A stretch of 64,000 bases of DNA from Ilex aquifolium (taxonomy: Eukaryota; Streptophyta; Magnoliopsida; Aquifoliales; Aquifoliaceae): contig OX637392.1 in assembly GCA_951799425.1 (NCBI GenBank), positions 33,564,093 through 33,628,092 of the forward strand. The letters run 5' to 3'. Shown here in pieces: positions 54,353 through 64,000 of the stretch; within the stretch, counting starts at the first letter, position 1; the number at the start of each line of letters is the position of its first letter. The notes below the pieces were generated by a model that worked only from the letters and a program-made list of their open reading frames with translations, was not told where the DNA came from and made no database searches. Both the position numbers and the translations under genes were made by a program.

Positions 54353-54998
54353 AATTATGAATGTATGTAATATGACTTTGATGGACTATGTATAATGTGG
54401 GAATTCTCATTATATATGTTTGGTAAGAGTTTGGAAGAGTTTGAAATGAGTTGGAAATGAAAAACTAATGAAATGGGCAAAATCTGCCTTTAGCTACCGG
54501 TAGCCAACAGGTAGTTGTTTTCCAGAAGGAAACAGCTACCGGTAACCAACAGGTAGTCGTAGCTCCAGAATGTTTCGGCTACCGGTAGCCAACAGGTAGT
54601 TGTTTTCCAGAAGGAAACAAATACCGGTAGCCAACAGGTAGTTGTTTTCCAGAAGGAAATAGCTACCGGTAGTCAATAGGTAGTTATTTTCCAGAAGGAA
54701 ACAGCTACCGGTAGCCGACAGGTAGTCATTCCAAAAATCTGAAATTTTTAAATGTTTTGCCAAATCTTTGGGCTTTGAATTTCCTTCCTTTAAATGATCA
54801 AAGTGGACCCTAATGGGGTACAAACCACGGTGTATGAGACTTTAATTGAATCAAATGAATGTTAAACCGAATTTTCATTATGGGTTATAATCCCGGCTTA
54901 ATGATATTCTAGATGTGGTGTCGGGTTGAGCGATATCCACAGATGTTTCTGCGGGTTGATGGGTTATCAACGGGACCCCCGGATTTTGGGGCGTCACA
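54347..54998 (+). repeat. 3' LTR remnant of Tekay-C
   Basis: Matches 51307-51914 closely apart from one extra minisatellite unit and a few substitutions (for example CCACAGATG for CCACGGATG). It begins in the middle of the LTR at TTTTGAATTATGAATG. Confidence 0.92.
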
Positions 54999-55563
54999 TA
55001 TATATATATATATATATAAGGGTAAAAATAATTAAAGAAGACTAATGTGTCTCTAATGAAAGTCTTGCCTTAGAGAGGCCTATTAGGACTATTCTATATG
55101 TGCTTTAAATATGGTAGTATTGTTGGATAAGTCAAACCCTCCATATATATGTATAGATATATTTAGATTTGATAAGGTCTTTTGGTGAGAATGCTTGTGG
55201 AGGCACCTATCCAGTGAACAAAAAAATAAAATAATAATAATAACTAAAGGGGATGAAAGTGTGATTAAGACAAATTCTCTTACTGCCCTAGATGTTCACT
55301 GATATATAGATATATAGATATATATATATATAGATATATATATATATATATATATATTCAACATTTTATACCTTGAAAAAAAAATAGGGGGATTCTGTCG
55401 CTAGAGAGAGAGAGAGAAGGAAGAAGGAGGAGAAAAAAGAAAGAAAAAAGGGGTTTGAATCCATTAAAGATATGAATTTATTAGTTAGTTTATGAGTTTT
55501 GTATTTTATTCAATCACATGGTGTTATGTTATCATAAGTAGGTGAGAAATAATAATGAATATG
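54999..55563 (+). repeat. Tekay-0 3' LTR, second piece
   Basis: AT-rich DNA with TATATA/TAGATA microsatellites at 55300-55358 and a GA-run at 55402-55420. No gene. Assigned to the Tekay-0 LTR because it lies between insertions with clear target duplications. Confidence 0.4.
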
Positions 55564-57373
55564 TGTAAAACCTAAAAAATTTTAAATTTTATTAAAAAGG
55601 GTAAAACAGTAATTAGCCATTACTGTATAGGTTAAAAACCCAAATTTTTCTAGAGCTCGAATGACGAAATGGACCTCACCGTTGGATTCGTCTCGCAAAA
55701 TCTAGTTACCCAATCAATTTTTGTCCAATTTCGACACAATCGGATTTTTCACGTTTTTTAATGCGATCGGGCATCGCACTACTAAAATAAATGTGATTGA
55801 GATTTAATTGCATAATATGAAAAATAATTTAAATTTAGTTCAAATAAAATATATTGAACTTAAAAAGGGACGAGATTTAATTGATTCGGAATTAAATCGG
55901 ATAATAAAAGATGGGACGTGTGGCGCATTGTGCACCAAGTATCCAAGGGGTATAAAAAGGGGGAAAATCAGATTTTTTCCCCATTTCTACACCTGCAATT
56001 TCTGGATAGAGAGATAGAGAGATAAAGAAGAGAAAGAAAACTCAAGATCTCCAAGCTTTCTTCTCCGATTTAGGGCGATCCATCATTTGGATTGTTTCGG
56101 GCTAAGAACAAAAGTCGTTCTACACGACGTGAGCTACGAGTACGTACCAAAGATCGCGAGTTTTGACAAAGTCTCAAGAACGGGATTGTTGAGATGGTCA
56201 ACATCAATGACAAAGGTTAGAATGCCAGGATGCATACTGGGAGCTGGTGGAGGGCTCTAGTTGCATTGCTTGTGTGAGTATCATCTCATGACATGGCATG
56301 ACATTGTGAAATCCATTTATGAATTGCATATTCTTGAATGGATGTTTAATTGATTGTTGAATTGCATGTGAAAATTTCATATGTATCTTGGTTGGGGAGT
56401 AGCCTCTTTAGGAGATGACCTATTGAGCGTGGCTCACCTTTTATGGGAATAACATTTCAGGTGTGGTACAAACACTAGTGGATGACCCTCACTTGAGCCC
56501 TTGTTGAGAAGAAGCCAGAATGTGGCTTTTAGATTACATTTTTGTAACCAATTGTGTAATTTGTTTTTGGACTTGTAAAATTGTATAAAGGGTTGTGTAA
56601 TGAACTCTTATGGGATAGAAATTGTGTCTATGAATGTATGAAAGAGTATGAAATGGGTTTGGATGGCCAATGGTTGAAGATTGAAAAGATTTGGGAAATA
56701 TCTGGGCCCAAGTACCAGTACCTAAGTGATTAAGTACCGGTACCACGCTGTTGGATAGCCTTGGTACCAGTACCTAGACTTATGGGTACCACTACCTGAA
56801 TTCTAATAGGCTCAAGTACCGGTTCCAAGGCTTCAGGTACTAGTACCTCAATGGACAGTGGGCTCAGGTATCGTTACCACGACATATAGATACCAGTACC
56901 TAGCAAACAGTGGGCTCAGGTACTAGTACCTAAGTGATTAAGTACCGGTACCTGAAAAATGGAACGGATTTAGCAGACCTAAGGCTCAGGTACCGGTACC
57001 ACGTATAAGAGGTATCGGTACCACGTATAAGAGGTACTAGTACCTCTTCTAAAAATTTCAAAAATTTAAATATAATTTTGTCTAGTCTTCAGATCTTGAG
57101 CTCTTTTGTTGGGATAAGGTAATTGGTCAAACATTAAGTTCTAATTGATGAGGATGAACCTCATAATGGTAAAGAGGTTGATGTGTGTACATGTTATGCG
57201 TTTGGGAGTGCTCTGGTACAAGAGAGACTCTGCCCAAACTCTATATTGGTTACGATCCCGGTGAAGGGGATGTGATGACGTGGTGTCAGGTTATGCGGAA
57301 TTCATGGGTACTTCCGCAGGTTGATGAGTGATCACTGGGCTGAGAAAGGACCCCCGGATTTTAGGGCGTCACA
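55564..57373 (+). mobile_element. Solo LTR of a third Tekay-type subfamily
   Basis: 1810 bp from TGTAAAACCTAAAAAATT to TTTTAGGGCGTCACA, flanked by ATATG on both sides (55559-55563 and 57374-57378). TATA box TATAAAAAGG at 55951-55960. A GGTACCGGTACC-type array at 56708-57050. No internal region, so it probably arose by LTR-LTR recombination. Confidence 0.85.
56708..57050 (+). repeat. GGTACCGGTACC palindrome array
   Basis: About 13 words of the form GTACC(A/G)GTAC or GGTACTAGTACC in 340 bp, irregularly spaced (15-45 bp). It lies downstream of the TATA box, in the transcribed part of the LTR. Confidence 0.85.
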
Positions 57374-57922
57374 ATATGTAAATGGGTTTTATTATAAGTT
57401 GTTAATTTAGATGTTTTTAGACCTAATTTAGATTTATTGTTTTTAAGGCTTTTAAAGAATTTATGTAATGTGTTAAAAAATCAAAAAGAAAACAAAGGGG
57501 AAAAAGGAAAAAAGTTGCAGAACCTGCAACTTTAGTTGGTTGGAGAAGATGGGTTCCTTAAAATTACAGAAATTTCCCCTTTAGTTTCAAAGAGCTTTAT
57601 TTTGACACTATATTCTTCTAAACTTATTTTTAACCACCTTTTTACTTGGTAAGTTGGAAGAATAGAATTTTGAAAAAAATTTATGGTAGCCTCAAAAACT
57701 GAAAATTCATTTTTCAGGGAAATTACACTTTGTCCCCGATAATTTCAAAAATTATGATTTGATCCCAAAACTTTAGAAACTTTTTCTAAACTACTCAGGT
57801 TAATTTCATACCCTATTATCTCATATTAAAAATGTTATTTCCATGTAAATGATATATTAAGTATATATCAATGGATAACAAGTAAGAAAATTAAATATAG
57901 AATCATGACATTTCAAAGTTAG
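57374..57922 (+). repeat. Tekay-0 3' LTR, third piece
   Basis: 550 bp AT-rich DNA without a gene, between two solo LTRs. Assigned by position. Confidence 0.4.
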
Positions 57923-58538
57923 TGTAACACCCCAAAACACACCCTGGACGGCATTACATTCTAAAACATTCATATCATGAGAGCACTAAAATAATCCATC
58001 AATAAATAAGACTTCATAAAGTCATCCATAAAATTTACAGCATTATCCCAAAAGAATAGACCCATTTTGGCCTTTACATCCCAAAAATCCAATAATGTAG
58101 CGCAGCGGAATTACAAAAGAAAACTAGACTTTACAAGGTTCAAAATGAATATCCTAGTCTAGTACAAAAAGGAAAGGAGGTCGCTCTACGCGTCCATCTC
58201 GGGATCCACACTCCCGTCAAGTGGAGTTTCCCAAGTAGCGGGCTCCTCGACCCTTAAGTCCTCCTCAAGCGGGTAATCTGAAAAATGTTAGCAATAGGGG
58301 GTGAGCACGAAGCTCTGTAGAAAAATTCTCTCAAACCCATACAAGGTTTAGAAAAGCATTTAAAACGGCCGGTCTCATTTCACAAATAGCATACATAATC
58401 TTTGCAGTAAAACAATGACATTTTACAACTGATCTCAAGTTTAAGTAGCCATAGTACTAGAAATGAACAATAATAATCAATTCTAATAAACATTCATTTT
58501 CAAAATATAAACCATTTCCCACACATTATATAATATTG

Positions 58539-58812
58539 TCCTCTTTTGGCATGAGCATCCTTATAAGGAACCTCTCACCCTCAAGGCTTGGTTACTCAAG
58601 CATCCTTATAAGGAACCTCTTGAGAAAAATCACATACTGTCCTCTTTTGGCATGAGCATCCTTATAAGGAACCTCTCACCCTCAAGGCATCACAAACTCA
58701 AGCATCCTTATAAGGAACCTCTTAAGGGAAATCGCATACTCTCCTCTCTTGGCATGAGCATCCTTATAAGGAACCTCTCACCCTCCATCCTTATAAGGAA
58801 CCTCTCACCCTC
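58539..58812 (-). repeat. CCTTATAAGG (CArG-like) minisatellite
   Basis: Units of about 100 bp containing two GCATCCTTATAAGGAACCTC words each. Perfect CCTTATAAGG at 58559, 58604, 58660, 58706, 58762 and 58789. Each matches CC(A/T)6GG. Confidence 0.85.
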
Positions 58813-59440
58813 AAGGCATCACAAACAACCCAACCAAGCATACCATTCCAATATTTATATCATTTTACAAGCATCTCTCCAAAATCCCCAAGATATATTA
58901 TATAACAATTCCCCAACCAACAAAGAAAATACATGAGATCACAATAACATCATTTTTCTACCCAACACAAACAACTACGGTTTTTGAAGTTCATAATAAA
59001 GAAGCATTTAAGAAGAAATACATCACTCTCCCAACAACTAGGGTTTTAAAACTAGAAAAGAGATTTCATGGGTATTAAACCCTAACTTTGTTCAAAACAT
59101 GTAATCTTTGCCAAAAATCCTAAGAGAGGATGATTCCATAACATATATATATACCATTGATAGCCAAAACATACATATATAAATACCCTAGCCATCAATC
59201 TAAGTGAGTGAGAGAAAACCCCTACCTTATGCTCTTGAAGAAACCTAGGGTTTGAGTCTTGAATCACTTGTGAACCCTTTGTCTTTCCTTTTGATCTTGA
59301 GTTTTATCTTTCTCTCTTTCTCTCTAAGGGTTTCTAGGAGGGTTAGGGTGAGAGGGAGATGAAGAAATGGGGCAAATGAGGCTAAAAAGGGTGTTTTAAA
59401 ACACCAAAATCCCGATTTTTACTGTTCGGCGGACGTCAGA

Positions 59441-59570
59441 CGGATCGTACCTGTACCCAGTACCGGTACTGTATGAGTACCGGTACCCCAAGCCTTCTGG
59501 AGTCGAAGTACCGGTACACAGTACCGGTACTGTATGGTACCGGTACTCAGTACGGTACACTTTGTCTGCT
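59441..59570 (-). repeat. GTACCGGTAC palindrome array
   Basis: Seven GTAC-containing words in 120 bp, five of them perfect GTACCGGTAC. On the minus strand it lies about 490-620 bp into the LTR. Confidence 0.82.
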
Positions 59571-60057
59571 GCAACTTCCAGGGCAGTTTTGACCCATTTA
59601 GAGGTTGAATTGGAAAATTTCCATGATACACACTTTTGTAGCCCTAGATGTCTACTATCTACTGTAAAAATTTCAGATCAATTGGACTTAAGGATAGAAA
59701 TTTATGGCCAAAACACTAAGTAGTTTCCATGACCCATTTTACCCAAATTCTCTCTAAAGTGTGTTTTAACTCCGGGACACTTCCTAACTTCTAATACATC
59801 CCTATTACCTCTCCCAATGTTTTTCGACCTTCCAAATTCAATGGAAGCATTATTTTGACCTAAAAACCTTTAGAAACTTGTCTATTCACCCTTTCCAAGT
59901 TTAAACATCTTCGACACGTAAACTTCCCAATCAAATTATCTCCATAGTATTTATTCCTACGGTTTATTCTTATGTCACTACATATATCCACATTTTTAAA
60001 ACAATTATTTACTATATATTTATATACATATATAAAAGAAAAATGCGGGGTGTTACA

Positions 60058-61292
60058 GTTAGGAATAAGGATCGATCATTACATGTTATTTTGGATTTGG
60101 TGATGATTTCATTGAGATTGAGAAAAATGTTTTTGAATTGAATTTTGGGAATCAAGGTGAGTAGTTTACTACTTCTTTTGGGAGGATTTTCTATATTAAA
60201 CGTGTGGGTGCGTGTTTGTGGATATTTTCATATGCATGATATATATGTTGATGTTTGGGGTTGCAATTAAATGTTTTGCAATTGTGAATTGTTGTACATT
60301 TAAATTTTGAAAACTTGTGGGATAATTTTATATCATTGCTTAAATGTGTTTTGGGGATGAAAGAGAAATTTTGTATACATTGGGACTAAAACGATAGTTT
60401 TGATGTGTGTTGAAATCATGTTTTATGAGACGGGGACTGGGTTACCAAGTCCAAATGGTAACGAGATTGAAGGTATACCGGTGTGATCAGTATAGAAATG
60501 TGAACATAGGGGCCAGTCATCAAACTAGTGATGACAAGTGACGGGGCCAGTTACTAGGCTAGTGGCGACAAGAGACGGAACCAGTTACTAGATTAGTGGT
60601 AACAAACATGAGATGACAAATATATTTGGGACTGATTGTGTGTGTGAGTGTTTTGAGTTATAAATGTCTTTTCATTTATAAATTTATTTGTAAAAATGAG
60701 TGGGTGTTTTGGGTTATAAATGTCTTTTCATTTATAAAGTTATTTGTGATCATGAGATCATTTTGTTTAAATGATTATGTAAGAGGGCTTGGGGTATAAT
60801 TTATTATACTTATGTATGTATCAAAGTTTATTTTTGTATATAAATTGTGAAACTTATTTTCACACCTCATTAGAGGTGGTTGCTATTCACGGGTCGTTGT
60901 GCTCATACAAACATTTCATATTTTTCAGGTGAGTATCAGGGTGAGAAGTAAGTCTACAAATAGACAAGTGATTAGAGGATTTATTTTATTGTAGGTATTC
61001 AGGAATAAATTTCTTTTATAGTTTTGAGACAAATATTTAAATCTTTTGGGAACAATGTTGTTTATGTTTAGAGTAGTGAACCTTATGGCTGAATTATTGT
61101 TTTACTTGGGTTTAGTAATGATGTTGGTGATGTTTAGTTTATTCATCTGGTATTCATTAGGTCGGTGGGATGAATCATTTTATTATTTGTCATCCGTCGT
61201 ATTTTGCATTTATTATGCACAGGCGTTGGTTGTTTAAGGCCTTGATGGCCGGTCTGTTACCCACTCTACGTGATCCCGGGCAGGGGCGTGAC
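60058..61292 (+). repeat. Tekay-0 3' LTR, last piece
   Basis: Ends GGGCAGGGGCGTGACA, a Tekay-style LTR end. At 60508-60607 three units form imperfect hairpins (TCATCAAACTAGTGATGA, GTTACTAGGCTAGTGGCGAC, GTTACTAGATTAGTGGTAAC). A ~70 bp duplication with GGGTTATAAATGTC occurs at 60650-60740. No gene. Confidence 0.5.
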
Positions 61293-61921
61293 ACCTCTCT
61301 TCTCAGACAAGGTGACCCAGAATCATCTCACTCTTCTCGTATTGAGCTTAAAGCAACACCCCTAGATTGTATGGGCAATTGGAGATTCATCTCAAAAGTC
61401 TACCACAGACACCTCATTCAAGTTGACTCTTGTCTCTAAGGATGTTACCTTAACTTGAAATCTCTCTGGTATAGATCTCAATATTTTCTATTTAATCACT
61501 GAGGCTTCATACTTGAAATCGAGGGCAAAGAATTAGTTGACTACATCTCTAAGTTTAGCATAAAAATCACTAAATATTTGATTCTCTTGCATCCTCAAGG
61601 TCTCAAATTGTGAGGTGTACCATTGAAATTGAGACATCTTCATTATGCACCTTCATGAGAGAATTCTACGATATCCCACATTTCCTTGGAGTTCTCGCAA
61701 TCGGAGATCCTCTGAAACTTATTGGGTGTGACGGTATTGAATATCACAACCAAGCCTTTTGAGTTCCACCCCACGGACTCAGACTCGATTTTGGTCCAAG
61801 TCTTTAGGGGTTTTTGTTTGGTCACTGAATCACTACCTTCGGTAGTCATAACAGTAGGAGAGCTCCAATCCTCTAACACAAACAACCACACTTGTTGGTC
61901 GATTGAACCTATAAACCACAA
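61293..61921 (-). pseudogene. Ty1/copia gag fragment (decayed)
   Basis: On the minus strand 61921-61643 reads QQVWLFVLEDWSSPT, KPLKTWTKIESES, NTVTPNKFQRISDCENSKEM and WDIVEFSHEGA, the N-terminal part of plant copia gag (UBN2 type). It continues in frame or nearby with SQFETLRMQENQIFSDFYAKL, KILRSIPERFQVKVTSLE and NLNEVSVVDF, with stops. The CCHC knuckle and pol are absent: the homology ends against the Tekay-0 LTR end at 61292, suggesting Tekay-0 inserted here or a deletion joined them. Confidence 0.72.
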
Positions 61922-63690
61922 TTACCTAATTAATTAATTAATTTCTTAATTAAGTGCTCTAAACCCATTTTACCCAAATAGAACAACCTCTCATGAGTGA
62001 ATGCATGCAATATGTATATGACTATAACAAGCAAAACAATCCAATTCAATTCTCCAATCCCTCCAACAAACTGACCACCAACCCCCAATCAATTTGATGA
62101 ATATGCAACATATGTATATCAATAAGTCATTCCATCAAACACATAGTATGTGTGTGAAATTTCAAGTGTGTATAAAATTACAGCAATAACAATATTATCC
62201 ACAACACAAGCAATTTTACACGGAAACCCTTTCATGAAAAATCGTGGAACCGATTCCGGTTCACCTAGTCTAATCCATTAACTTCAAAGTCGATTATAAG
62301 GACACTTGGATGTGTTGACTGCAATGAACCATCTAGGCCTCAAGCAATCTTCTAAGATGCATCAAAGATTCTCATAATACACACAACCTATGTGGATTTT
62401 TGTAGTTCACCAAACAAGATCTTTTTCTTCAATGTGTGAGGTTGAATATGAAGGATCAAATACATTTTGACCTTTGGATATTAGGGATCTAGGGTTGTTC
62501 TCGGCTCTCTAGACGTTTATAGGCAGCTTTAGAGTGCTTAAGAGAGTTACCCTAGCTTTGAGAGTTCGGCCCTATTTATAGGTCCGCAATTAGGTTTGTC
62601 TTGGGTTCGAAGAAAACCTAAAATTGTGATGGAACACTTGAGCCGTTAGTAAGTGATGAGGGGGCAGTTTGTACTGGAATAAGAAAATGATTCAATCCAG
62701 TTGAAAAGAGTGGAGACCGCTCGAGCCATCTGCGGTCCCTCAAGCGGCCTACAAGTAGCCTAGAGGGCGGCCTCCAATACCCAACTCATCAGCCTTCTCC
62801 AATTTTCTCCTAAGTGTTCAAAGACCACTCTAGCAAAGGCAAACGAGTAGAGAGTGATTCATGAAGATTTTTAAACTAGAAATCAAGCAAAAACTAGACC
62901 TATTGAGCACTAAGGAGTATTGCTCAAATAGAATCTGATATATGAGTCAATCTACGCTTTTAAAACAAGTTTCAATGTTTAGAATTTTTTTTTCATGAAA
63001 AGCCTAAGAGTAATTCACAGATAATCCTAAATCCAATTCCATTAACCTAATGATCTTAGGTATCTAGGTCATTACATTGTCCTAAGATTTGAAGGTCCAA
63101 TAGAGGTGTTCTCGATACGACTTTGAAGCTTGAACTCCTTCCTTCCTTGAAGCTTTCAAAACTTAGGGTGCGTTTAGTAACTTTTTTGTTTTTGTGTTTT
63201 TTTTGGAAAAAAATAAAAAAACAGAAATAAATTTTTTTTTTGTGGTAAAAACTGAAACATAAAACATGTTTTGTAGCTTAAAACATAAAACATGTTTCTT
63301 AGTCATTTATGTTTAACAAATTATGAAAATAAAAATAAAATACATGTTTGATAACCACTTCAAGTTATATGTCAATTGTTAGCTTTATATTATTTTCTAC
63401 TAAAAAAACAACTTAAAATTCCTTATCCCAATACATCCACTAACTCATCAAATAACACATAAAGAAAAATAATTGAATCACATTAGTCATTAAACATAGG
63501 AATACATCCCATTCAAGCATCATGCCCAAAGACTTAGGTTGAGATTTATAACAAGACTTCACGAAATTAGCCAATTATAATAAAAAATTTCCCAAAAAAT
63601 TCTACAATCGAGTGCCCAAACCTATTCACCCCCTCTAGATCAAGTATGCCTAAGTTTTGCATGTTGGGGTCGATCTAAATCGCCCTCTCA
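61922..63690. repeat. Copia-type LTR-like region, orientation unresolved
   Basis: Ends with CACCCCCTCTAGATCAAG and CGCCCTCTCA, the style of a plus-strand copia LTR end, followed by a PBS-like site. Yet the best TATA box, CTATAAATAGGGC (about 62572-62584), is on the minus strand, matching the minus-strand gag on its left. 62710-62760 has GCTCGAGC and GCGG/CCGC words. 63225-63360 is A/T-rich simple sequence. No gene. Confidence 0.4.
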
Positions 63691-63692
63691 AT

Positions 63693-63705
63693 TAGTATCA
63701 GAGTC
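63693..63705 (+). other. PBS-like site
   Basis: TAGTATCAGAGTC differs at two positions from the initiator Met tRNA PBS TGGTATCAGAGCC and sits two bases after the CTCTCA end. Confidence 0.5.
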
Positions 63706-63778
63706 TTGGATACCCTAAGAATTTTGACCTTTTTCTTTTTTTTTTTCTTTTTGGTTATTTGAGATCTATCAAAGTGCT

Positions 63779-64000
63779 TGATCCCAAATAGGTACACCCA
63801 AGTATATGTGGTCAAGAAGTAATAATATCTCGGTAAGCCCGAGGTCGAACCACAGGGATTGAAAATTTTTTTAAGTAGGTAAAGGAAGAACAGGTAAAAT
63901 TGATTTTAAAGGTTGGGATTGGTTTTTAGAATAAAACATAAAATTCTTGAAGGAATTTATTAATTGGAAAAATGACTCTTTTGTTTTGGGATCTGGATCT
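63779..64000 (-). repeat. U5 edge of another Athila/Tat-type LTR, cut by the window end
   Basis: Starts TGATCCCAAATAGG then TACACCCAAGTATATGTGG, AAGAAGTAATAATATC and GAGGTCGAACCACAGGGA, matching block by block the first ~90 bp of the Athila-2 LTR on the plus strand. Also shared is AGTAGGTAAAGGAAG-like text. The rest is outside the window. Confidence 0.65.

Larger units (their letters stand above)
49314..54998 (+). mobile_element. Tekay-C: chromovirus element with a large internal deletion
   Basis: Full 5' LTR, PBS, intact gag-protease, the first quarter of RT, then an abrupt jump at about 54348 into the last 650 bp of the 3' LTR. TSD TATAT (49309-49313 and 54999-55003), though inside a TA repeat. 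RNase H, integrase, chromodomain, PPT and about 2 kb of LTR are missing. Confidence 0.9.
57923..60057 (-). mobile_element. Solo LTR with 11-bp terminal inverted repeats
   Basis: 2135 bp, ends TGTAACACCCC and GGGGTGTTACA, flanked by GTTAG on both sides (57918-57922 and 60058-60062). Orientation is taken as minus from the start TGTAACACCCCGCATTTTTC and the end TTTTGGGGTGTTACA, which resemble chromovirus LTR ends. It carries a CCTTATAAGG repeat (58539-58812) and a GTACCGGTAC array (59441-59570). No coding part. Confidence 0.82.

Noticed and set aside
63170..63400. hAT-type MITE starting GGGTGCGTTTAGTAAC
   Set aside because: The left end looks right but no matching inverted end or 8-bp duplication is visible to the right.
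1..64000. Centromeric satellite or rDNA
   Set aside because: No long tandem array with a 150-180 bp unit and no rRNA-like sequence was seen.

Overview
This 64 kb window looks like intergenic, repeat-packed DNA from a flowering plant. Nearly everything recognisable is transposable-element sequence: Ty3/gypsy elements of the Athila and Tat type and of the chromodomain-bearing Tekay (Del) type, an L1-type LINE with the plant RNase H tail, a tRNA-derived SINE, a Tourist-like MITE, a Helitron-like 3' end and Ty1/copia remnants. I see no host protein gene, rRNA gene or tRNA gene. A eudicot is likely, but the species cannot be read from the sequence.

Layout from left to right. 1-1947 is the 3' end of a plus-strand Tat-type element, with an antisense ORF, a polypurine tract (PPT) and a 3' LTR. 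1948-9104 is AT-rich DNA with a Helitron-like 3' end, interrupted by a 5'-truncated minus-strand LINE (3189-7270) and a MITE (8092-8464). 9223-20952 is a decayed plus-strand Athila element (Athila-1). Its 3' LTR is fused at 20948-20952 to a Tekay element (Tekay-A, to 31824), whose 3' LTR carries a nested solo LTR. 31825-32587 is an inverted Tekay LTR fragment. An old plus-strand Tekay element (Tekay-0) then runs from 32588 to about 61292. It was opened successively by a SINE, by a 14.2 kb minus-strand Athila element inside the SINE (Athila-2, 34169-48366), by a deleted Tekay (Tekay-C, 49314-54998) and by two solo LTRs (55564-57373 and 57923-60057). 61293-64000 holds copia remnants and the edge of another Athila/Tat LTR.

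Target-site duplications (TSDs) support the order: SINE 15 bp, Athila-2 GAGGA, Tekay-C TATAT, solo LTRs ATATG and GTTAG, MITE TAA. Athila-2 is the youngest large insertion whose age can be judged. Its LTRs differ at roughly 25-30 positions by eye, and its gag-pol is one frame broken only by three nonsense codons.

The most interesting pattern is regulatory. Both Athila elements carry an array of short palindromes in the LTR, and the same palindromic word is repeated upstream of the element's own env-position ORF. The word differs between them: ACGTTCGAACGT in Athila-2, CTACCGGTAG-like in Athila-1. In Athila-2 both arrays lie just upstream of a TATA box, and the palindromes come in pairs 18 bp apart. 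Other LTRs in the window carry their own palindrome arrays (ACCGTCCGGACGGT, GGTACCGGTACC, CCTTATAAGG and others). This suggests a modular cis-element design that changes its word while keeping its architecture.
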